Made by a program: the position numbers and the translations under genes. A stretch of 7,511 bases of DNA from NCBI GenBank assembly GCA_903644035.1, contig CAHJXG010000405.1:1-7511 (forward strand), written 5' to 3'. Origin of the DNA: Rhodospirillales bacterium (lineage in GTDB: Bacteria; Pseudomonadota; Alphaproteobacteria; Acetobacterales; Acetobacteraceae). The notes under the pieces are model-generated. The model ran no database searches, was not told the origin of the DNA, and saw only the letters and a program-made list of their open reading frames with translations. Of the stretch, positions 1-5,694 are shown piece by piece. Within the stretch, counting starts at the first letter, position 1. Every line of letters starts with the position of its first letter.

Positions 1-1
1 G

Positions 2-523
2 GTCGTGTTTCAGGACGCCAACCTGTTCCCCTGGTACACCATCGAGCGGAACATCGCCCTGCCGCTGTCGATGCGCGGCGCATCCCGGGCGGAACAGCGC
101 GCCCGGGCGCATGAGCTGGCGGCCACCGTGGGCATCGCGGGCTTCGAGCAGCGCTGGCCGCGCGAGCTGTCGGGCGGGATGCGCCAGCGGGCGGCCATCG
201 CGCGCGCCCTCAGCTACGATCCCCGCGTGCTGCTGATGGACGAGCCGTTCGGGGCGTTGGACGCGATGACGCGGGATGCGATGAACCTCGAGCTGCAACG
301 GATCTGGCAGCAGACCCGGTGCACGATCGTCCTCGTCACGCACTCGATCAGCGAGGCGGTCTTTCTGGCCGACCGCATCGTGCTGCTCTCGCCCCGGCCG
401 GGCCGGGTCGACCATATCGTCGAGATCGGCTTCCCGCGTCCCCGCCGCGCCGAGGTCCAGGCCGATCCGGCCTTCGCCACCCTTTGTGCCGACCTGCGGG
501 CCCGGCTGGACAAGATGGCATGA
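2..523 (+). CDS. ABC transporter ATP-binding protein, NitT/TauT (SsuB/TauB-like) family, 5' partial
   Basis: Cytoplasmic ATPase subunit that would power uptake through the permease encoded next to it. The reading frame is open to the left edge (the codon before the GTG at 5 is GTC, Val), so the GTG is probably internal and the Walker A region lies outside the window. Visible motifs, counting residue 1 at base 5: Q-loop FQDANLFPW (2-10), ABC signature ELSGGMRQR (54-62), Walker B VLLMDEPFG (75-83), D-loop ALDA (84-87) and the switch histidine in VTHS (H113). The Q-loop wording and the SISEAVFLADRI segment are typical of transporters for sulfonates, nitrate, pyrimidine precursors and similar small organics. 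About 173 residues remain of a usual 250-270. The stop overlaps the permease start as ATGA, implying translational coupling. Its substrate-binding protein is not in this window on this strand and may lie further left. Family is certain; substrate is unknown. Confidence 0.95.
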   Translation, partial: VVFQDANLFPWYTIERNIALPLSMRGASRAEQRARAHELAATVGIAGFEQRWPRELSGGMRQRAAIARALSYDPRVLLMDEPFGALDAMTRDAMNLELQRIWQQTRCTIVLVTHSISEAVFLADRIVLLSPRPGRVDHIVEIGFPRPRRAEVQADPAFATLCADLRARLDKMA

Positions 524-1302
524 CCCTGCGCTCGATACGAAACCGCTTCGAGTGGGTCGCCTCGCCGGCGCTGGCGCTGCTGCTGCTGGGGGGCTGGCAA
601 TGGTATGTGACGGCCGCCGGGGTGTCGCCCTTCATCCTGCCGCCGCCGACCGCGGTCTGGTCCGGCTTCCTCGACCTGGTGCAGCTCCCCTCCACCTGGC
701 GCCACGTCTGGGTCACCATCCAGGAGACGCTGGGCGGCTTCGCCATCGCTGCGGTGGCAGGGGTGTTGCTAGGTGTGCCTGTCGGCAAGCTGCGCTGGCT
801 GGAGCGAACGCTGAACCCCTTCATCATCGCAAGCCAGGTCGTGCCGAAGGTTGCCCTGGTGCCGCTGTTCATCGTCTGGTTTGGTTTTGGAAGCACGTCG
901 AAGATCCTCGTCTCCGCCGTCATCGCCTTCTTCCCGATCTTCACCAACACGGTCCTGGGCGTGAAATCCATCGAGGCAGGTTACCGGGACGTGATGACCA
1001 GCCTGAATGCCAGCCGCCTGCACGAGTTCACCCGGCTGGAGCTGCCCTCTGCCGCGCCCTACATCCTGACCGGGATGGAGGTGGGCATCGTGCTTGCCAT
1101 CATTGGTTGCGTGGTCGCGCAATATCTGGGCGGCAATGCCGGGCTGGGCTACCTGCTGGTGGCGCAGATGAACGCCTACCAGACCGACCTGCTGTTCGCC
1201 GTCATCCTGCTCCTGACGCTGGTTGGATTCGCCTTCTACGCCGCCGTCGGCGCGGCCCGGCGCCTGCTGATCCCGTGGCATTCGTCCGGCGGACGCGCGT
1301 GA
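520..1302 (+). CDS. ABC transporter permease, NitT/TauT (SsuC/TauC-like) family
   Basis: Inner-membrane channel subunit of a binding-protein-dependent importer, 260 residues, which is normal for the family. The start is the ATG at 520, which overlaps the ATPase stop (ATGA). An initial TM helix (about 16-32) is followed by the family hallmark FILPPPTAVW (38-47). Further hydrophobic segments lie at about 70-88, 103-121, 128-147, 184-202 and 225-247. The cytoplasmic EAA-type coupling loop, which docks on the ATPase, is seen as SLNASRLHEFTRLELP (161-176), and the segment before it, QVVPKVALVPLFIVWFG (106-122), is also characteristic. The gene sits between its ATPase and a flavin monooxygenase in one operon, so uptake of that enzyme's substrate is a reasonable inference, but no residue shows which compound is moved. 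Confidence 0.95.
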   Translation: MTLRSIRNRFEWVASPALALLLLGGWQWYVTAAGVSPFILPPPTAVWSGFLDLVQLPSTWRHVWVTIQETLGGFAIAAVAGVLLGVPVGKLRWLERTLNPFIIASQVVPKVALVPLFIVWFGFGSTSKILVSAVIAFFPIFTNTVLGVKSIEAGYRDVMTSLNASRLHEFTRLELPSAAPYILTGMEVGIVLAIIGCVVAQYLGGNAGLGYLLVAQMNAYQTDLLFAVILLLTLVGFAFYAAVGAARRLLIPWHSSGGRA

Positions 1303-1307
1303 TCAGG

Positions 1308-2981
1308 ATGCCCGTGATCGACACGGAGATATTGGTCGTAGGGGGCGGGCCGGTCGGCCTGACGCTGGCCGGAGAGCTTGGCTGGCGAGGCACGGGCTGC
1401 ATGCTCCTGGAGGAGCGAACCGCGCCCACCGCGCACCCCAAGGCGACGTTGCTCGGCGCGCGCTCGATGGAGCTGTTCCGGCGCTGGGGAATCACGGACC
1501 AGATCTACGCCCGCGCCCTCCCGCAGGACGCGCGCTACGCCATCACCTTCTCCACCCGCCTTGCCGGGCACGAGCTGTACCGCCTCGCCTCGCCCTCGAT
1601 CCGCGAGACCATCGAGCGGCCGCCCGAGATCATGGCCCGGCATCGCGAGCTGCAATGGTCCCCCTACGCCAAGACGCAGATCGGCCAACAGGCGCTCGAA
1701 CCCGTCCTGTGGGACTTCGCGGCCGCCCAGCCTGCCGTCGCCTTGCGCCATGGATGGCGCCTGCTGTCCTTCGTCGAGGCGGCCGATGGCGTCATCGCGC
1801 AGGCGGAGGAGCTGGCCTCGGGGCGCACGCAGGCGATCCACGCCCGCTACCTGGTCGCCTGCGACGGCGGTGGTTCACCGATCCGGCGATCGCTCGGCAT
1901 CCGGATGAACGGCCGCGGCCGCATGAGGGCCAACGTGAGCTTCTATTTCCGTTCGCAGGAGTTTCTGCGCGTCCACGACCGCGGTCTCGGCAACCTCTAC
2001 TTCGTCATGGCGCCTGACAGCTTCGGCGTGTTCACCGCCATCGACGGGGTGGAGCTGTGGAACTTCCAGCACTACTTCCTGGATCCCGCCCGCGAGACGC
2101 AGGACGTCGATGCCGCCGCCATCCTGCACCGCGCCATGGGCCGCCCCTTCGCGTTCGAGCTGCTGGGCACCACCCACTGGCACCACCATCAATCCGTGGC
2201 GCGGCGCTGGCGCAGCGCCGGCGGACGCATCTTCCTCGCCGGCGACGCTGCCCATCTTTTCGCCCCCACCGGCGGCGTCGGCATGAACACCGGCATCGGT
2301 GACGCGGTCGACCTGGCGTGGAAGCTCGACGGCGTGGTCCGCGGCTGGGGCGGGACCGCCCTGCTGGACAGCTACGAGGCCGAACGCAAGCCGGTCGCCT
2401 GGCGCAACAGCGTCATCTCGGCCAACAACTCCGACAAGATCGATGCCGTGATGGACGAGACGCCCGGTTGCATCGACCATGATGGCCCCGAGGGCGATGC
2501 GGCGCGCGCCTGCATCCGCAGCCGCCTGCGATGGATGGCGCGGCAGTTCAGCAGCGCCGGCACGCACCTCGGCCACCGCTACGTGGACAGCCCGGTCATC
2601 GCCTCGGACGGCTCGCCGGAGCCGCCTGACGATCCCTCGATGCTCGTGCCCTCGACCTGGCCCGGCATGCGGGCGCCCCATGCCTTCCTGGGGCCTGACA
2701 CGACCTCAGGCGGCCCCTCCACGCTGGACTGGTTCGGGCAGGGATGGGTGCTCTGCCACGGCGCGGGCGTGCCGGGCGCGCTGCTGGAGGCGCTTCGGGC
2801 CGCCGGGTTGCCCGTGCGGGCACAGCCGGTCCCGGAAGGACTGCGGGCGCTGTTCGAGCGGCCCTTCGTGCTCGTCCGGCCGGATGGGCACGTGGCATGG
2901 CGCGGCGATGCAGCCCCGCACGACCCCGCCGGATTGGCAGAGCTGGTGCGGGGACAAACCGGCCACAACCCGACGGGATGA
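1308..2981 (+). CDS. FAD-dependent aromatic-ring monooxygenase (MhpA/TfdB-like, group A flavin hydroxylase)
   Basis: Predicted soluble NAD(P)H- and FAD-dependent hydroxylase of the p-hydroxybenzoate hydroxylase fold, 557 residues, matching the longer MhpA/PheA/TfdB/polyketide-hydroxylase branch. Motifs: N-terminal FAD Rossmann loop VVGGGPVGLTLAGELG (10-25) ending in the acidic LLEE (33-36); ATLLGARSMELFRRWGI (46-62), typical of phenol and polyketide hydroxylases; DG motif YLVACDGGGSPIR (181-193, D186); GD motif IFLAGDAAHLFAPTGGVGMN (308-327, D313); and a C-terminal thioredoxin-like domain (about 450-540) including FERPFVLVRPDGHVAWRGD, with no CxxC pair. The ATG at 1308 is chosen because the family usually starts a few residues before the Rossmann strand. 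The in-frame GTG at 1299, overlapping the permease stop as GTGA, would add three residues and has a better-placed GGCGGA upstream. It shares an operon with an importer. The substrate is probably a phenolic or N-heterocyclic ring compound, but this is not fixed by the sequence. Confidence 0.92.
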   Translation: MPVIDTEILVVGGGPVGLTLAGELGWRGTGCMLLEERTAPTAHPKATLLGARSMELFRRWGITDQIYARALPQDARYAITFSTRLAGHELYRLASPSIRETIERPPEIMARHRELQWSPYAKTQIGQQALEPVLWDFAAAQPAVALRHGWRLLSFVEAADGVIAQAEELASGRTQAIHARYLVACDGGGSPIRRSLGIRMNGRGRMRANVSFYFRSQEFLRVHDRGLGNLYFVMAPDSFGVFTAIDGVELWNFQHYFLDPARETQDVDAAAILHRAMGRPFAFELLGTTHWHHHQSVARRWRSAGGRIFLAGDAAHLFAPTGGVGMNTGIGDAVDLAWKLDGVVRGWGGTALLDSYEAERKPVAWRNSVISANNSDKIDAVMDETPGCIDHDGPEGDAARACIRSRLRWMARQFSSAGTHLGHRYVDSPVIASDGSPEPPDDPSMLVPSTWPGMRAPHAFLGPDTTSGGPSTLDWFGQGWVLCHGAGVPGALLEALRAAGLPVRAQPVPEGLRALFERPFVLVRPDGHVAWRGDAAPHDPAGLAELVRGQTGHNPTG

Positions 2982-3043
2982 GATCTCCGGCAGACAAGGT
3001 GGAGTGCCCCGACCGCTGCGGCACCGACCGTTGAATGAAAGGC

Positions 3044-3061
3044 TGCGCCGCCCGCGGCGCA
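3044..3061. terminator. GC-rich hairpin between convergent monooxygenase genes, possible terminator
   Basis: A perfect 7-bp stem, TGCGCCG/CGGCGCA, with the 4-base loop CCCG lies in the 87-bp gap between the ends of the two convergent flavin monooxygenase genes. It is 8 bases beyond the stop of the - strand gene. Read on the - strand it is followed by a weak T-rich stretch (GCCTTTCATTC); on the + strand there is no T run. It may act as a terminator for the - strand gene, or as a bidirectional mRNA end. The position supports the call more than the sequence does. Confidence 0.4.
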
Positions 3062-3068
3062 AGCAGCA

Positions 3069-4262
3069 TCAATCCACCGCTGCCGCGCGCTTGAGCCCGT
3101 CGATCATCGAGGTCCGCAGGAGGTGGGGGCGCAACCGTGCGGGATCGGCGGCAATCGATTGCAACTCGGCCAGCATGGCGCGGCGGCGGTCCGGGTCGCG
3201 CTCGCGCATGCGGCTGCGGTTGCGGTCGGCCTGGGACATGATCTCGTCACGCGCGACGGGCCTGCGGCGGCGGTCGTAGCGGTCCAGCAAAGGCCCGTGC
3301 TGGGCGCCTGCCAAGCTGGCCGACAGGGCGGCGGCAAGCTCGAACGCGTCGTGCAGGCCGCCGTTCAGCCCCATTCCACCCGCCGGGCTGTTCACGTGCG
3401 CGGCATCGCCGGCGAGCGCCACGCGGCCGACCGCGTAGCGTGCGGCCATTCGCATGTGCACGCGATAGGGGCGGCTCTCCAGGATCTCATAGGGATCGGA
3501 CCGCGGCACCACGGCCTGAAGGCTGGCGTCGAGCGCCTCCGGGGTCATCTGCGCCTCGATGGGGGCGTCCTCCCGCGGGTAGATCGACACCCTCCACCGG
3601 CCGGGAACACGGAGCAGGCTGAAGTTGCCCGCCCCTTCCCGCCAGCAGTAGGTGACGTTGGACAGGCCTGCCAGCTGCTGCTCGAAGGGGAAGGTGGTGG
3701 TCGCCAGGATGGTCGTCTCTGGATAGGTCTCGCCTTCGAAGGCGAGGCCGAGCGCGTGGCGCACCGCGCTGCGCGCCCCGTCGCAGCCGACCAGGAAGGC
3801 GGCCCGCCGGTCATGCCGGCCATCCGGCGTGTCGATCGTGACCGTGACGCCTGCATCGTCCTGGACGAAGCCGCACACGCGGGCCTCGGCAAGCATCTCC
3901 ACCCGGCCGGCCAGCTTGGCCCGCAGCGCGTCCGACAGCTTCCACTGCTCGCATTGCAGGCGATACGGATGCGCCGTGTCTGCCGCGATGGCCCCAAGGT
4001 CGAACACGGCCCTGTCGCCCGACGGATGCAGCCGGACCTGCCAGTGCGGGCATGGCAGCCCGGCAGCAACCAGGCTCGATGTGATGCCCAAAGGCTCCAG
4101 CATGTCCAGCGTGGGGGGGTGGAAGGTGGAGGCGCGCAGGTCGCGCGTCGGACACCGTTCGGCTTCCACGACGGTGACCGCTGCCCCGGCCTCGGCCAGC
4201 AGCAAGGCCAGGCACAGCCCGACCGGCCCCCCTCCGGCAATCACGACGTCCGTCGAAGCCAC
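3069..4262 (-). CDS. FAD-dependent monooxygenase, UbiH/PHBH-like (short form)
   Basis: Predicted flavin hydroxylase of 397 residues, the compact form without the thioredoxin-like C-terminal domain of its neighbour. Motifs: FAD Rossmann loop VVIAGGGPVGLCLALLLAEAG (6-26) leading to VVEAE (31-35); R43 in DLRASTFHPPTLDMLEPLGI, the usual flavin-contact helix region; DG motif LVGCDGARSAVR (157-168, D161); GD motif VALAGDAAHVNSPAGGMGLN (281-300, D286). The start is GTG at 4262: an in-frame TGA lies two codons upstream and AAGGAGA lies seven bases before it; the nearby ATG at 4269 is out of frame. It resembles 6-hydroxynicotinate, salicylate, urate (HpxO) and resorcinol-type hydroxylases equally at this level. 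It is divergent from a maleate isomerase-family gene across a shared 72-bp control region, which favours a ring-catabolism role. Family sure, substrate open. Confidence 0.93.
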   Translation of the reverse strand: MASTDVVIAGGGPVGLCLALLLAEAGAAVTVVEAERCPTRDLRASTFHPPTLDMLEPLGITSSLVAAGLPCPHWQVRLHPSGDRAVFDLGAIAADTAHPYRLQCEQWKLSDALRAKLAGRVEMLAEARVCGFVQDDAGVTVTIDTPDGRHDRRAAFLVGCDGARSAVRHALGLAFEGETYPETTILATTTFPFEQQLAGLSNVTYCWREGAGNFSLLRVPGRWRVSIYPREDAPIEAQMTPEALDASLQAVVPRSDPYEILESRPYRVHMRMAARYAVGRVALAGDAAHVNSPAGGMGLNGGLHDAFELAAALSASLAGAQHGPLLDRYDRRRRPVARDEIMSQADRNRSRMRERDPDRRRAMLAELQSIAADPARLRPHLLRTSMIDGLKRAAAVD

Positions 4263-4269
4263 GGCTCAT

Positions 4270-4276
4270 TCTCCTT
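4270..4276 (-). promoter_or_regulatory. Ribosome binding site fixing the GTG start of the short flavin monooxygenase
   Basis: AAGGAGA on the - strand, a strong Shine-Dalgarno match, seven bases before the GTG at 4262. The only nearby ATG (4269-4267) overlaps it by spacing and reads out of frame, and an in-frame TGA stands between, so the GTG is the start. Confidence 0.75.
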
Positions 4277-4279
4277 GAC

Positions 4280-4301
4280 CCTGTCTTATCGACAATACAG
4301 G
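4280..4301. promoter_or_regulatory. 22-bp palindromic operator candidate in divergent promoter region
   Basis: An imperfect inverted repeat in the 72-bp gap between the divergent flavin monooxygenase (-) and isomerase-family gene (+). The outer arms CCTGT (4280-4284) and ACAGG (4297-4301) are perfect complements, and the core TTATCGACAA (4286-4295) is nearly symmetric around TCGA. In all, 9 of 11 base pairs match. Dyads with a TTnTCGAnAA-like core are of the kind bound by dimeric winged-helix regulators such as GntR or IclR relatives; the family assignment is inference. It ends three bases from the - strand ribosome binding site and lies 33 bases before the + strand ATG, where a bound dimer could block either gene. 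A TTGACC at 4275-4280 could be a -35 box for the + strand gene, but no convincing -10 box follows it. Confidence 0.6.
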
Positions 4302-4320
4302 TTTGCGCTGCGATGTCATT

Positions 4321-4326
4321 GGGGGA
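4321..4326 (+). promoter_or_regulatory. Possible ribosome binding site of the isomerase-family gene
   Basis: GGGGGA eight bases before the ATG at 4335. A second purine-rich GGGAG directly abuts the ATG and is too close to serve. The match is only moderate, but this is the only start codon near the conserved N-terminus. Confidence 0.4.
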
Positions 4327-4334
4327 CGTGGGAG

Positions 4335-5102
4335 ATGAGCGTCGAGTATGGCAGGCGGGGACTTGTCGGCGTCCTGACCCCGCAGGGGAACACGACGGTC
4401 GAGCCTGAATTCCGGATCCTGTTCCCGCCGGGCGTGGCGGCGATCAACGCCCGCATGGTGAGCCGCGCCGACACCATGGACGGCCGGCTGCGTGACTATT
4501 TCCGCAACCTTGCCGCCACAGCGGCGCAGTTCGGCGACGCGCCCGTGGACGTGCTCGCGGTCGCCTGCACCGGGGCCAGCTACCTCGCCACCTACGCAAG
4601 CGAGGGCGAGATCGTCGCGGCGTTGGAGGCGGCCCGCCGCGTGCCGGTCGTCACGAGCGGACGGGCCGTCATGGATGCCCTGCGATCCCTTGCGGCCCGG
4701 CGCGTCGCGCTCGTCTCGCCCTACCCGGCCGATCTCACGGCGGCCAGCGTGCGATACTGGCGGGATGGCGGGCTTGAGATCGTCCGCGTCGTGGAGGCGC
4801 AGGCGCAGGCCGGCTTCCACCCGATCTACGCCATGCCCGCCAGCAGTGCGCAGGCGGCATTGGACGCTTTGGACGGCGAGGCGGGGCTGGACGCCGTGGT
4901 CATGCTCGGGACCGGGATGCCGACGTTGCGCCCGATCCTTGAGAAGCCCCGGGTCGGAGGCGCGCCGGTCCTCTCCTGCATGCTGGCCACCGCCTGGCGG
5001 ACGGCGCTGGTCCTGGACGGCGCGCCGCCCGATGCGGCCAGCCTGCTCGCCTGGGTGGACACGCCGGAATGGGCGGACCGGCTCCGTGCCTGGATACGAT
5101 AG
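4335..5102 (+). CDS. Maleate isomerase / arylmalonate decarboxylase-family enzyme (Asp/Glu racemase superfamily)
   Basis: Predicted cytosolic cofactor-independent enzyme of 255 residues, the normal length for the maleate isomerase/arylmalonate decarboxylase group, which uses active-site cysteines on a two-domain pseudo-symmetric fold. Seen: N-terminal GVLTPQGNTTVEPEF (12-26), matching the carboxylate-binding 'SNT.(M/V)E' motif; first cysteine in VLAVACTGASYL (C78), where isomerases and racemases have their nucleophile; VALVSPYPADLTAASVRYW (124-142), typical of domain 2. At the site where the second catalytic cysteine is expected the protein has MLGTGMPTL (190-198), Gly not Cys. Another cysteine occurs later in PVLSCMLATAW (C215). 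It may therefore belong to a sister subfamily with a changed mechanism or substrate. The divergent flavin monooxygenase and shared palindrome suggest co-regulation. In nicotinate-type pathways the isomerase converts maleate to fumarate; that role here is inference. Confidence 0.85.
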   Translation: MSVEYGRRGLVGVLTPQGNTTVEPEFRILFPPGVAAINARMVSRADTMDGRLRDYFRNLAATAAQFGDAPVDVLAVACTGASYLATYASEGEIVAALEAARRVPVVTSGRAVMDALRSLAARRVALVSPYPADLTAASVRYWRDGGLEIVRVVEAQAQAGFHPIYAMPASSAQAALDALDGEAGLDAVVMLGTGMPTLRPILEKPRVGGAPVLSCMLATAWRTALVLDGAPPDAASLLAWVDTPEWADRLRAWIR

Positions 5103-5193
5103 GGCAGGTTCCGTCCCGAGCTGATCAGGGTGTTGCCAGGCAGGCTGATGGCCTCACCCCTGCGCAGCCGCGGCAACTCCGGTGACCCCGCGC
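5103..5193. other. Convergent intergenic spacer with weak inverted repeats
   Basis: The 91-bp gap between the isomerase-family gene and the allA-like gene. It holds GGTGTTGCC (5129-5137) facing GGCAACTCC (5172-5180), 8 of 9 pairs, and inside it CAGGGTG (5126-5132) facing CACCCCTG (5155-5162) with one bulged base. These overlap and would compete. No T run follows on either strand, so this is at best a Rho-type mRNA end region. Confidence 0.3.
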
Positions 5194-5694
5194 CTATGCC
5201 TCCGCCCGCAGCTCGTATGACCGGTCCAGGGCAACGGTGGAGTGGTCAACCTCGTTGGTGTCGGCAAGCTCCAGGTTGACAAAGTCCACCTCGGCCGCGG
5301 TGAACAGCGGCCCGGCGTGCCAGGTGCCGCGATGCAGGATCACCGCTTGATGGCCGTTGAAGCGGAACGCCGCCAGCCGCGTGCAGTCGGGCCGCGCGTC
5401 GGGATCGTCGGGGTCGCCGGGCGGCGCGAGCACGAGCATCCATTCCTCTCCCCGCAGCGCAGCCAGGCACTGCGTCACGCGGCGGTGCCGGGTGATGCGG
5501 CTGACCGACAACGGCCGGCTGTGCAGCCGCATGATGTAGAAGCGCGGGGTGCCGCGCCCCAGGTCCAGCCGGGCATCGGCGACCGACAGGGGCGCGCCGT
5601 CCTCGGCCGGCTGCACCAGCGTGCCGTAGGGCGCAAGCCCGGCCTCGGTGGCCGCCTGCACCGGCAGGGCAGCCAGGTCGCCCGGGCCGCTCAC
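5194..5694 (-). CDS. allA: Ureidoglycolate lyase family protein (AllA-like)
   Basis: Predicted cytosolic cupin-fold enzyme of 166 residues (E. coli AllA is about 160). Family function: splits ureidoglycolate into glyoxylate and urea in the last step of allantoin breakdown. Seen: FYIMRLHSRPLSVSRITRH (52-70), RRVTQCLAAL (71-80), EEWMLVLAPPGDPDDPDARP (83-102), HQAVILHRGTWHAGPLF (115-131) and DFVNLELADTNEVDHS (137-152). The HRGTWH and DTNEVDH blocks are hallmarks of the family. The start is GTG at 5694, which overlaps the upstream substrate-binding-protein stop as GTGA, so it is translated as the last visible gene of an importer operon. No other allantoin or purine gene is in view, so the real substrate may be ureidoglycolate or a related ureide brought in by the transporter. 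Family assignment is strong; in vivo substrate is inference. Confidence 0.88.
   Translation of the reverse strand: MSGPGDLAALPVQAATEAGLAPYGTLVQPAEDGAPLSVADARLDLGRGTPRFYIMRLHSRPLSVSRITRHRRVTQCLAALRGEEWMLVLAPPGDPDDPDARPDCTRLAAFRFNGHQAVILHRGTWHAGPLFTAAEVDFVNLELADTNEVDHSTVALDRSYELRAEA

Noticed and set aside
486..1307. Open frame joined upstream to the long flavin monooxygenase, inside the permease gene
   Set aside because: The translation is arginine- and proline-rich without motifs, while the overlapping frame encodes a clear permease; no fusion is supported.
1875..2681. A 268-codon - strand frame opposite the long flavin monooxygenase
   Set aside because: No recognisable motif, fully antisense to a gene with intact FAD-binding motifs; high-GC artefact.
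4267..4269. ATG on the - strand as the start of the short flavin monooxygenase
   Set aside because: It reads in a different frame from the Rossmann motif; the GTG at 4262 is in frame and has a good Shine-Dalgarno spacing.
3123..4334. In-frame open extension upstream of the isomerase-family gene, antisense to the short flavin monooxygenase
   Set aside because: The family N-terminus begins at the ATG at 4335. The extension is a low-complexity shadow of the - strand gene, not a fused domain.
5126..5180. Nested inverted repeats as an intrinsic terminator or structured RNA
   Set aside because: The arms are short, overlap each other, contain a mismatch or bulge, and are followed by no T run; kept only as a weak spacer note.
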